A stretch of 64,000 nt of DNA from Tomocerus qinae (Eukaryota > Arthropoda > Collembola > Entomobryomorpha > Tomoceridae): positions 23,023,930 through 23,087,929 of the forward strand of contig CM034549.1 of assembly GCA_020055645.1 (NCBI GenBank), given 5' to 3'. The notes beneath the pieces are model-generated. The model ran no database searches. It was not told the DNA's origin and was given only the letters and a program-made list of their open reading frames with translations. A program made the position numbers and the translations under genes. Below are positions 10,101-20,004 of the stretch, one piece after another (the stretch's first letter is position 1; each line of letters begins with the position of its first letter).

Positions 10101-13100
10101 ATTTGCTTCATTAAATTCTACCCCTTAAAATGCATTTTGGAAATCATATAGATTTATGAAAATGAAATCTGCAATTTCATTGGCTAGTGACAAAAAATTT
10201 GGACCAATCAGAGAGAGGCAAAAATGTAGTCAAAAGTCAAATCACTATCACAACTCATGATTTGAACAGTACTGAACAGGTTATTGCAATCATCCCCTGA
10301 TAGGGAAAGTGGGTGAAAATTGGAATTAACCGAGGTGGGCCAAATTTCCATAGCAATACATTCGTAAATAGCCCACCTTGGAATTAACCAGATCTCTATG
10401 GAAAATGAAAATTGGTATGTGAGCTCACTAATGACGTCATTTTCGCCAATGACGTCACAACGTATTTTAAATGGCAACCCCCGAGGGGTGGCCTGATTGT
10501 TTCGAAACCCCAATATAGATTGATTGCCATTCCTTTTCAATATATTATATTCTATTTTCCTTGGAATTAACTGAAAATCGACTTAAGGCTGTTTCGATTA
10601 TACGATTGCTTAGCGACGAGCAGAAATGAGTACTGTGGGGGTGCTTGATAAACAATCCCACAGAATGTGACGTAATTTTAAATTGGCGCCCTTCCACCCA
10701 GTAGTAACAATTGTCACAATCTAGTGGTACCGTTAGGAAAGGTGTTGGAAAACCGCAAAACATTGATAAACTCAATTTGGGGCAACCGATTTCAAAATGT
10801 AGTAACCTCAAAAAATAGAGCACAAAATTCTGCAGTGGGTATTTTCCCCTGAATTTTTTTATCTCTACTATGATCACCAAATAACTTTGGACAATAAGAT
10901 TGAAGAATAATAAAACCGATAAGAAAATATAATAGGCTAGTTCGCGCATCAGTGAGCATGAACAATACAGGAGTTCGTGCTTCAGTGAGCACCTTTGTTC
11001 GTGCTCACTCAACCGCGAACTCGTCTATTATGTATTCTTATTGGTTGCATTTCTCCCACCCCAAAAATTATTACTTTTAGGGGATAAGGGCCAAAACCCC
11101 CCTCCGAAAAAATGTGGTACATATATTAAAACATATGAGAAATTTTTATCCCCCACGGGAAATGTGTTATCACTTATCAATATTTTGTGCATCGACGAGT
11201 CAGCCTTTAACATCTTTTCCATTCATCATTTATCGTACAAGGTCGTCTCGTGTAATAATAGCTTGTTCGACAGCTAATATTAAGTTGTGTGAGTGACACT
11301 TCTAAACTCTTAGGAACGCCCAAATAAACTGCTTTTTGCTACACCCGTTTTGCAATGGTTTATTATAACTAAAATCTTTTGAAAACTCACTTTTGCAGTT
11401 ACCACTTCGCATTCAATTTCTCCTCTATGAGCGCTCATGATTGTAGAAAACGAATTAGCGATTCCATTTAGCTGATTTAGACGTCCATTTTCAGCAAGCA
11501 AAACTATAAAATGAAAACCATTATTTATTACTATATATTGATATTTTACATTTGCATCCATAATAAGTATCATTTTACAGATTACCAATAAGATTAGCAG
11601 TAAGCTTGGATGCTTTGGTTGTTGCTAATGCAGATGATAGCAATTGTTTCTTTTCGCTTCTCTTTACAGACGGATTCATCAAGAAATCGGCAAATTTTCC
11701 TTTTTTCTTCAACAAGGCTCCAATGTCCTTTAAATCTTTCTCTACATTTTCTAATTGCTTTTGTTTCGAAGCAGCAGAGTACAATGCTGTGGCATAACGG
11801 CCATCAATTCCAAAAACTTGAACGGGAGCCTGTAAATATTAAACATATTAAGTTTCAATTTCCTTACATACCATCAAAATTAAATTACAAACATAATTCT
11901 GTTAGATTAATGAATATCACAATAGTTAGCACTAGCACTGATTGCTGCAATTTAAGACAACGTACCTTCACCAATTGGTTATCCACCGCAGAGAGGGAAA
12001 AGGACCGAGTCTAAAAACAGCAATAACAATTTGTTCTATTGGGTTAAGATGGCTTTAGACTTTAGGGACTTTATTATCGAGAATATAGTAAAACTGATAT
12101 AAACAGGGGTCGGTCAAACATTAAATACATATTTCGATTTAAGTTATTTGCAATGACACTTTCAAACTTATCGGAGAACTGAGAATCTAATTTTGGCTGC
12201 ATAAGACAAGAATACAAAAGACACATTTTATATAAAAGGATCAAGTTCTGAGCAATCTGGTCTAGAAGAGAAAATACACTTCCTCTTCTGCCGCTTGGAT
12301 ACTTCAGAATTTTACCAAAAACATTTATTATAATATTGAACATAACTTAGGTTTAGAATGTTTACGTTGAAGCTTTTATAACACACTAACAAAAGAGTAG
12401 TAGTTTAAAACAGAAAACAGACAACAGAGCATTTGTGCTTTGTATTAGCGTAGGCTAATTAAAATTAATATTATCACTATTTTTCTGCATGGGGCCATAA
12501 ATTCCTAACTTGTAGAACATTCTTCCTAAATTGGAATTATTTCATTTAAGGATCCCATTATTTCATGTGCGGGAAAAGGCTATTTACATGTAAATTATTT
12601 TTCAAGTCGCAAAAGCTTTTTAACTAATAACTTAATTGAAAAAAATAAAGAGACAAAAAATGTTTTTCATAATTGTCATCTAAAAAGTGAAGTATTTTTT
12701 TGACGATATTCCACTTCCTTCCCATTCGGAGAGCTGTAAAACAGGAAGGAAGTGGAGTATCGTCAAAAAAATATTTCACTTTTTAGATGACCGCATGACC
12801 ATATGAAAAACATTTTTTGTCTCTCTATTTTTTACAATCAAGTTATTAGTTAAAAAGCCTTTGCGACTTAAAAAATTTTATAATTTACAAGTAAATATCC
12901 AAATTTTTTAATTTTCCCGCATATGAAATAAAGAGATACTTAATACACAACGCCTCCAAAATATATACCATTACTACAAGCCAGGTTAAAAAAATACTTC
13001 AAGTAATTATAGCCAAAAATGGTCATCCCCCTTTACCCTTTCGATTTGCCTTCATACATTTAACATTGGTAAATGGCAAAGTAATAATTTCGTCATTCGT

Positions 13101-14321
13101 ATTTCCTTCATAAGTAATAAATGTATGACCGAGCAGCAAATACTGATAAGCTCTGGTAAAAGGAATAGACGTTTCCCACAATTCCAGGATAACACAGGCA
13201 GTCAGGGAGTTAGCTCTTTCCCTGGCTCTTTTATAGCCAGATTTGGCTCCAAAAAAGGAGCTAGTTCTAGCTCCTTAAGCGCTAATATTGGCTCTGTTTT
13301 TTGAAACCCACGAAGGAAACTAAAACTACTTTTCCGTCCGAAACTGGACGGTTGGTAGTGAAGCTACCCGACATTTGACAAAATTAGCAAAGAAAGCATG
13401 CATCTATCTACCCACAGTGTTAACCTAATGAGAAAGAGGATTGTTATAATTCTTCATTCTTTCCGATTTTCGATATACCACCTCCTTTACTCAGGCCACA
13501 CCCCCCCCCAATAGTCGAAAAGCAAGGTTGAAACTACTCCGAAACTACTCGGCCGATTCGAATCATTATTATTGATATAGTGAGAAAATTGTAACTTGAG
13601 TCACACAGTACTGGGCCTCTAGTTTTATATAATTATTTTAAATTGCGTTAAGAAAATATTCGTCATATTGCATAGTTTTCTGCATTTTGTACTACACCAT
13701 ATTTATACTGTCGGCTGCGTACACGATACAGCTTTCGTGTCCGGCCCAATCTCCTTTGTTTAATTTTTCTGAGATGTGATCTGAAAGAGTTGGTTGTAGA
13801 ATGCATTCTATTATAGGAACCAAAAAGTCCATCGGTGAAAAGATAGATTTTGACACGCTCTTTCCAATGGTGATGGTTAGAATGAAATCGGTCGTTGGCT
13901 TTTTTGGCTCTGGAGGTTTTGGTGAAATAATTTGATAGAAGAGCTACTTTCAGCGCCTTAGGAGCTACAATTTTGTGTAAAAAGAGCCAGTTCTGGCTCC
14001 AGAAGCCCATATTAGCGCCATAAGAGCTAGATCCAGCTCCTTTTTTAGGAGCTAAATCTGGCTACAAAAGAGCCAGGGAAAGAGCTAACTCCCTGACTGA
14101 CAGGCAGGTACTGTAGTCATTTTAATACCTATTCATGTTAATTTAGTGACCGGTCAACAATTGTGGGAAACGTCTATAGTAATAGTCATAGTAGTAAATT
14201 ATCACGCATTTATTATACCATAATATTATACTGTATTTTATAAATGAAATGCATCATCAAAAATATTCAATATTCAAACAAGTAAAATAATTACCACAAC
14301 TCGTGCTAGTCTGCTGGCCAT
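7147..14321 (-). CDS. ATPsynO: ATP synthase peripheral-stalk subunit OSCP, mitochondrial
   Basis: Five exons on the minus strand: 14295-14321, 11966-12010, 11586-11829, 11391-11503 and 7147-7347. They give 209 residues, close to the animal norm. OSCP joins the F1 head to the peripheral stalk of mitochondrial ATP synthase. Seen: a basic N-terminal presequence ([18 protein letters not shown]); the family segment [18 protein letters not shown] at about 27-44; the helical domain ending at TAKALDATL; and the C-terminal strand block [18 protein letters not shown] at about 166-183. The start is the only ATG before the presequence, and all phases close. A polyadenylation signal (AATAAA on the minus strand) lies at 7103-7108. 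Oddity: introns 1 (2.3 kb) and 4 (4.0 kb) are filled with inverted-repeat elements, so a 630-bp coding region spans 7.2 kb. Confidence 0.95.
7420..7593. mobile_element. 174-bp MITE in OSCP intron 4
   Basis: The ends are inverted repeats of about 45 bp: left ATTATTTACTGCCATTTTTA, right complement ATTATTTGCCACTTTTGGTT. Both run on through TTATGAATCCAA and GTTTCTTTTCC. Non-coding. Confidence 0.85.
8213..8435. mobile_element. 223-bp Tc1/mariner-type MITE with TA target duplication
   Basis: The termini are inverted: CTATGAAAGTATTAATAACC on the left, with the matching complement ending CTTTCATAG on the right. The element is bounded by TA at 8211-8212 and 8436-8437. No open frame. The TA duplication and size fit a mariner-derived MITE. 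Confidence 0.8.
8706..8756. mobile_element. 51-bp GC-rich hairpin insertion flanked by 9-bp direct repeats
   Basis: A GC-rich block inside AT-rich DNA. It contains the perfect palindrome GGGGCACGTGCCCC (8733-8746) and an outer stem GGCCGCAG / CTGCGGCC. It is flanked on both sides by CCAACCTAT (8697-8705 and 8757-8765), as a target-site duplication would be. It looks like the fused ends of a larger TIR element. Confidence 0.6.
9291..10271. repeat. Large inverted repeat (~300-bp arms) in OSCP intron 4
   Basis: The left arm 9291-9595 and right arm 9915-10271 are near-identical inverted copies; the right arm carries an extra ~50 bp near 10080-10110. They enclose a ~320-bp loop. Landmarks include CATTGTCATAGTTG with CAACTATGACAATG, and TTTGCCTCTCTCTGATTGGT with ACCAATCAGAGAGAGGCAAA. 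No transposase is seen. The direct repeat TACTGAACAGGTTA lies outside the arms near 9146 and 10269. Confidence 0.85.
10432..10457. promoter_or_regulatory. Two CRE-like palindromes (TGACGTCA) in repeat DNA
   Basis: TGACGTCA occurs at 10432-10439 and 10450-10457. A related repeat carries a third copy at 15359-15366. They match the CREB/ATF consensus, but their setting is a repeat in an intron. Regulatory use is not shown. Confidence 0.35.
10583..11210. mobile_element. Non-autonomous relative of the 17.4-23.7 kb TTAA transposon
   Basis: 628 bp bounded by TTAA (10583-10586 and 11207-11210). The left end, TTAAGGCTGTTTCGATTATA, matches the right end of the big element. Read in reverse, the right end (TTAAAGGCTGACTCGTCGATG) and the next ~400 bp match that element's left end, including CCCGTGGGG, GTACCACAT and TTTTGTGCTCTATTTTTTGA. 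It lies in a repeat containing AAAATCGAC-TTAA. Related repeat copies at about 9090 and 9213 read AAAATCGACGTAAC without the insertion. It has no intact coding, so it is a deletion derivative. Confidence 0.8.
12557..12932. mobile_element. Foldback MITE in OSCP intron 1
   Basis: About 375-bp hairpin with arms of about 170 bp centred near 12740. Paired blocks include TCTAAAAAGTGAAG with TTCACTTTTTAGA, CCACTTCCTTCC with GGAAGGAAGTGG, and GCGGG with CCCGC at the ends. No open frame. The ends are approximate. Confidence 0.75.
13199..14099. mobile_element. TIR element with ~95-bp terminal repeats in OSCP intron 1
   Basis: The element begins CAGTCAGGGAGTTAGCTCTT and ends with the exact complement. 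The inverted repeat continues for about 95 bp with few mismatches. It is flanked by ACAGG on both sides (13194-13198 and 14100-14104). The interior is about 700 bp. A 115-codon minus-strand open frame inside has no recognisable transposase motif, so I treat the element as non-autonomous. Confidence 0.75.
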
Positions 14322-15112
14322 TTCTATAATTTATTACTGAAAGCGGAGAAACGGAGATAGAGAAAAGTTGAGAGTTAGCAGTTCAGCAGGTGGATCGGCG
14401 GATGCCGAAGGTGAGGCTTATAGTCCCAAAAATTTGAAAGAAATTCCCCTAATAATTAAAAATCTAATTAAATGTGAAATAAATTTAAAATTAGCATATA
14501 ATCTATTCATAATTCACAATTTTCATTAAAATAATGGAAAACGCTGGACATTTTTATTATAACACATGACATTAGGTCATTGATTTGATAGTTGATAGTA
14601 ATTGGTATTGATGTGTCAGAGTAATTTTGGGCTTGAACTAGAACTTTTGATACTTTTGAAACTATTTAACTTTTAGTCATTAGATGTAATTATAATTTGT
14701 AATCGTAGTATATTATTGGAAGTGCTTTACATTTACAGTACAAATTAAAACATAATATAAATAAATACAATATAATAATAATCGTTCATATTTGTGCTAT
14801 AAAAATTAATTTGTTAAAAAAATAATTTTCGTTTTACTTACAATTTTTAGTTTTACTAAGACTCTGTCTTCCGATTCCTAATTTTCAATGATTATACGCA
14901 CTCATGTGGCAAAACTGGGAAATGGTAAGATGTGGGATGTGGGATATCTTATTTTTTGAATGAGATATTATGCCGGATGGATTACTTGCTACCATCTATT
15001 GGATACCCAATTTATTATTCGGATGACGTTTGTGTCGTACGATCAACGCATATGAAGTTTTGGCATGCCGCCGCCTGTCGCAAAATATTTTCGTTCATTG
15101 CCATTATTATTA
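14322..15112. other. Intergenic upstream of OSCP
   Basis: AT-rich and non-coding as far as I can see. It should hold the OSCP promoter, but no clear core element is recognised. Confidence 0.4.
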
Positions 15113-16428
15113 TTAACCCTTTCAGCTGGGCAGGGAATTTAATTTTTTTAACGTTACTATGGGTATCTTTAATAAATTCTTTGAACTTATAATGGGCAAC
15201 TACAAGGAAAATAGAATAAATATACTGAGAAGGAATGGTATATTATCCGATTTATTGGGGGTTCGGAACAAGTGAAAATGTGTGGGAAAATTACATGACT
15301 ACAGCCGATCCCTAATTCCCCCCACTTGGGGATCTCTATGTAGATAAACACTCGCCAATGACGTCATTGGCAAGCTTTTTCCACCCACTTTTCATTTTTT
15401 AATTTCCCCATAGGGTTTTTCCTGGATATTATAATCTAATCTTGGTTGTCAAATGTCAGCTCTGAATCAAAATTAAATATTTTAGTAAATTGTAACATTT
15501 GAAATTCTATTGATCATGAACAATATTATATTAATACAGTATATTAATGCAATTCACATTTAGCTTAAGATATTATAACAGAAAATTGAGAGAGGAGATC
15601 AATCTTCCACGAATTGACCGACGAATTACAATTACAGAAGAATTGAATACACTCAAAACCAAACTTTGTCTTTCGAATGATTTCATAATAATTAATTATG
15701 CATTTGCATGTCAGCTAAATCAATTCCTCGAGCTTTATCGTTGTATTCTAGTCCAGGTTTTATTTATATTGCTCCGTTCTTCGGTAAGGTAAAGCTTTCG
15801 GTCTTTCCGAGCTTGCTCTTTCGTTTCCTAGTAGAGATTGTCACGACCTTTTTATCTTTCCATCGATGACTATTCCGTTGCTCGTATGGCTCGTAAAAAG
15901 TCGGGCATCTCCACGTTGTAATTTTTCTTCAATGAGTTTCGTAGGGGGATTTTTTTTATTCGATTTTAAAGTTTCAGCGTTTTGCTGCAAGCCAATTCAA
16001 GGTTTAGGGGATTGAAAAAATTGTCAGTGTAAACCGTATGATTATTCATAAAATATTTTTCAGTTAATTCTATAACAATGGCACCACCGTATCCGAATTT
16101 TTAGGGGCAAGCTCTTTTAATAATTCCTCGCCTTCGTATATTTTACAAGCAAATATAAATTCGATAAGCACATCCATGCACTTATCTAATAGATTCTGCA
16201 TCTTAAGAATCTTTGTAGATTGGCCACTGATTTATTTTGAGCTTGACCTTTCTGATTGAGGCATCTAACAGATTACCCAATCCGTCACGACGTTTTCTGT
16301 CTTTGCTAGGACGTTTTTAAAATTTAAGGTACCCAACCCATAGAAACGAAAATACTATTCTGGGAAGTATAGTTCCCAGGCCGTCATAACGACATGACTT
16401 TTCCTGGGAACTAAGCTGCTAGGGTTAA
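15113..16428 (-). mobile_element. Decayed piggyBac transposon
   Basis: TTAA at 15113-15116 and 16425-16428 flanks ends beginning CCCTTTCAGCT and CCCTAGCAGCT, the piggyBac pattern. A subterminal inverted pair GTTCCCAGG / CCTGGGAAC lies at about 16372-16410, as piggyBac ends often have. Minus-strand remnants of the transposase include GYGGAIVIELTEKYF followed by HTVYTDNFF (16094 to 16014) and KLQRGDARLFTSHTSNGIV (about 15924 to 15868). TDNF holds a conserved catalytic Asp. Frameshifts and stops show it is inactive. Confidence 0.85.
15354..15371. promoter_or_regulatory. 18-bp perfect palindrome containing a CRE core
   Basis: GCCAATGACGTCATTGGC: a TGACGTCA core flanked by symmetrical CCAAT boxes. 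It lies inside the decayed piggyBac, in sequence related to 10390-10460. Likely repeat-borne; function unproven. Confidence 0.35.
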
Positions 16429-17418
16429 GCGTTCTTTATAGTAATTTTGTATTTTTCATAAGTGTCGCTTCGCATCTTATTAATTCCAATGGCTATAATA
16501 TTCTCCCCCATGTCGAAAAAGGTGCTTTGGTAAAATGACAATAATTTGAGTTGCAGACATCGTCGAAATTTGTGCTTTACAGATATGCAAACCTGATAAA
16601 ATTTCCCATCTTTCACTTGCTAACAATGCCACGTTACTCTTTTAGATCAAAAGTTACAGGCAATTTTCTAAAAAATTCGTACTCTTTCAATGTAAATTCC
16701 TACAATTTTCCGCCCAAACGAGTTTCTCTGAAAGGGTCATTTCAAACAAAATCAAATTTTTTAAATTTTTGGTGGTCAATATATAATATCATTTATTATG
16801 ATTTCTGCCAAACAATTTTGGTAGCCATTATGACTCAGAATACTAATAACAATAAATTACGATTGGACTATTTTCTCAAAACCTTTTTTATTGACAAAAA
16901 TCCTTTTTCTATTTACCCATAAACCTTTACCCAAATCTAAACCTTATCAAAATTTAAAAATAATTTTTCCAAATTTCCATTTCAGTTGCAAATCTGAAAT
17001 TTTGGGAATCATTCTAGTATAGACATCATTTAAGATACTTTTAAAAATTTTATTGTATTTAATTAAAAAATTTGAAACTTTCACTTTAATTCGCAAAAAA
17101 TATGGAATATCGCTCTGTGTATAATGATATTTAAGGCAAGGTATTCGCTTGGCCATTATTGATTGTGATGTGAAAATTGTCATTTGCCGCCGTTGATATA
17201 ATGAGGCGTGGATGCATGGAAGTACTAAAAAAAAGGGTGGTTAAGGGTGGTTATTACACTGCCTTTGCAAAGGCATAACCAATTAACCTTATTATTAGGT
17301 TTCTAAATATTAACTATATCGTAAGCTTATTCACATTTTCACATGCACATAGTAGTTTACATCTTGGAAGTAATCAGAAAACATAACAGGTATTTTTATT
17401 TCGATATTTTCTGTGATC
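16429..17418. other. Intergenic between piggyBac and the TTAA transposon
   Basis: No gene recognised. Open frames on both strands are AT-rich and have no motif I can name. Confidence 0.4.
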
Positions 17419-17983
17419 TTAAGGCTATCTCGACGATGCGCAGAACAGTGATAACACGTCCCCCGTGGGGAATAAAAATTTGTCATATTTTTTTAAACAT
17501 GTACCACATATTTTCTGAGGGCTTATTGTGGCCCTTTTTTCCAAAAAGTCCCCCAGTTTTTCAAAATTAAATAGTTTTTGGAGTGGGAGAAATACATGTG
17601 AATTTGAAAAACTCGCCTCGTTCTCTGTTATATGAAACATTAAAAGAAATAGCGCCACAATAAGCCCTCCAGAATTTTGTGCTCTATTTTTTGAGGTACT
17701 AAATTTTGAAATCAGTTGCCCCAAATAGGGGGTGCCAATGTTCTACGGTTTTCCAATACCAATATCTTGTGGCTACACTAGATTGTGCCAATTTTTACTA
17801 CAGGGAGTAAAGAAATAAAACCCCACCACTAGTGCGCGAAATTCAACATGCGGTAGAAGTAAACACACAACAATCTTATTGCTCCTCATCAGTTCAGAAA
17901 AGGGGTTTTTGCTGGTTGATTATTGCTCTCATTTTTATCTATTTTCTGTAGCATTGTAGACATTGGTTACCAATAATTTAAAT

Positions 17984-19478
17984 ATGAGCCACACTATTTG
18001 CAAGAAAATTACTCCTCCAAAGAAAACCTTTAGGAAGCCATCCGAAAATGTTGTAAGTTTTACCATTTTTATTACCATGTTAATAATTTACAATTTACCA
18101 TTGCAAATGTTAAAATTTTTAATGTTAAAATTTTTACATATGTATCATAGGAACGACTGTTAAAACTCTGCAACGACATTACGAACGAAGAGTATATGGA
18201 CCTCTGTTTCGAGTTAATCCGAAAATGCGATTCCAAAGAGCAATTGAATGTGTTGAAGAATTATATCACAGATTTGAACAAAAAGAAGCAACCAAAAGGA
18301 ATATTAGGAACCAAACCTTCTTTACCAGGTGACTGTCACTTACCTGAAACCTCTGTGAATAAGGTAACATACAATGTGATCTAAAATTCGTATAATGCTA
18401 CCAATATAAAAATATGTCGAAATTATATTGTTTTAATAGTGATCATATATTGATATAGGATGCTTCAGCGAGTGGGATTCCAAGTAAAGATTGCCCCGGT
18501 GCTTCTCATAAAGCAATCAGCATGTCAGCAGCTGCATTTCCAAAGGTAGTGCAGAAAACACCTCAACGTATTTATTCAATGAATAATTATTAACATTGCG
18601 TATCATTGCCTTTAAGGTTCCGTTTATTTACCGTGGGGATCTGATGGAAAAGTCATCAAAGTATTACATAGATGTTGAAAAGGTTGACTTGTTAGGGACT
18701 CCCCAGAAAACTGCCGGAACAATTGCTGTTGTTAATAAGCAAGGGAAATTACTATTTTGGGCAATCATAAATCACAAAAATGTATGCAAGTATTACACCG
18801 AAATAACTGGACTGACTAAGGAAATTATGGATAAAGGGATTAATTTTGAAATAGTAAGTTTGACATTGATATATAGATCCACACCCCTTTATTAATGACA
18901 TTATTTTAAACTTGTAATGCCAATTCTTTATTTCTTAGGTTAAAACTTTACTTCATAAAGCATTCAGTAAAAAGATTATTGTTGGAACTGACGTGAAAAA
19001 TGATTTGATTTCAATGGGATTTTCAAATGCGAATTATGACTTTGAAGTTGATGACACCCACACCTACTTCAGAGACAGCAACAATCAAGCCATGGGATTG
19101 ACCTTTTTAAGCCAACACTTCTTTGGTTTCGATCGACAACTTAAAAGCGGCATACATAATGCAATCACAGATGCACGTTTGACTTTGCTCTGCCACAAAA
19201 AATGGGAAAAATTCAAGTTAATCCATCCAGAAGCAACAATATTCAATTGTCCAAACCTTAGCGAAGAAAGAATGATGGGGAAAGGCAGAGGAAAGATTTC
19301 AAGTTTTGTTTTCAAAGAAAAATGCAAATGCGGATATCACCAACAAAAGAAAAAGAAGAAAACCCATATTTTTGATACGATTGGTAATTTTAAATGCAGT
19401 AAGATGTTAATTTCCGATGATTGGGATATTAGTTTCGGGACTACAAGTGAGGCAAATAATGCAGATGAATGGGAGTAA
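17984..19478 (+). CDS. DEDDh 3'-5' exonuclease (ISG20/REXO-like) carried by the transposon
   Basis: Exons 17984-18052, 18151-18363, 18459-18545, 18617-18853 and 18939-19478 are joined with consistent phase and give 381 residues. Residues 1-123 are a basic, lysine-rich leader with no recognised domain. The nuclease fold covers about 138-292. Its catalytic set is complete: D142 and E144 (IDVEKV), D224 (VKNDL), H275 and D280 (HNAITDARLT). This pattern fits the ISG20/REXO4 branch of DEDDh exonucleases, which degrade RNA or single-stranded DNA. The tail has a KCKCGYH segment and a run of lysines. It converges on the transposase gene within the same TIR-bounded element, so I read it as element cargo. 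Substrate and role are unknown. A captured host gene is the alternative. Confidence 0.8.
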
Positions 19479-19559
19479 TATAAGATTTCAAGATTTTTGT
19501 GCGTTGTATTAATTAATTTTATTGCTACCTTTATACACTAATTATATAATACAATTAAG

Positions 19560-19990
19560 TTTTCATGGCATAATGAGAACCGGGACGTACTCTACAGTGT
19601 ACTCCACTCTCTAGTGTGTAACTGCTCTTTCAAAAATTATATTATTGTTCACTAAATAAACCATACAATTAACTTTACGTGGCATAATGAGAACCGGGAC
19701 GTACTCTACAGTGTACTCCACTCTCTAGTGTGTAACTGCTCTTTCAAAAATTATATTATTGTTCACTAAATAAACCATACAATTAACTTTACGTGGCATA
19801 ATGAGAACCGGGACGTACTCTACAGTGTACTCCACTCTCTCTTTTGTAATTACATTTTCAAAACATAAATATCATTATTTACGAAATAAATTATACAATT
19901 AAACTTTTCATGGCTGGCGAAATAATGGGGACCGGGGCGTAATATGCATTTCATTGTCTCTTTTGTAATCGCTACTTCTAAGAAGTCTAT
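19560..19990. repeat. Tandem 114-bp repeats between the two transposon genes
   Basis: Three close copies have GGCATAATGAGAACCGGGAC starting at 19567, 19681 and 19795. A decayed fourth starts near 19912. The first two units are nearly identical. Each has an AAATAAA that could serve as poly(A) signal for the exonuclease gene. Related motifs recur at 22860-23230. Confidence 0.9.
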
Positions 19991-20004
19991 GTTGTGGAAT
20001 ACCA

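Noticed and set aside
13663..14010. 115-codon frame inside the TIR element
   Set aside because: Part of it runs through the terminal inverted repeat; no transposase motif.
11041..17724. Open frames at 11041-11277 (+) and 17425-17724 (-) sharing a CGTxxKxYxKFLxPTGxVLS pattern
   Set aside because: They are the two copies of the transposon's left-end repeat read in the same sense; the frame similarity follows from DNA similarity and no domain is recognised.
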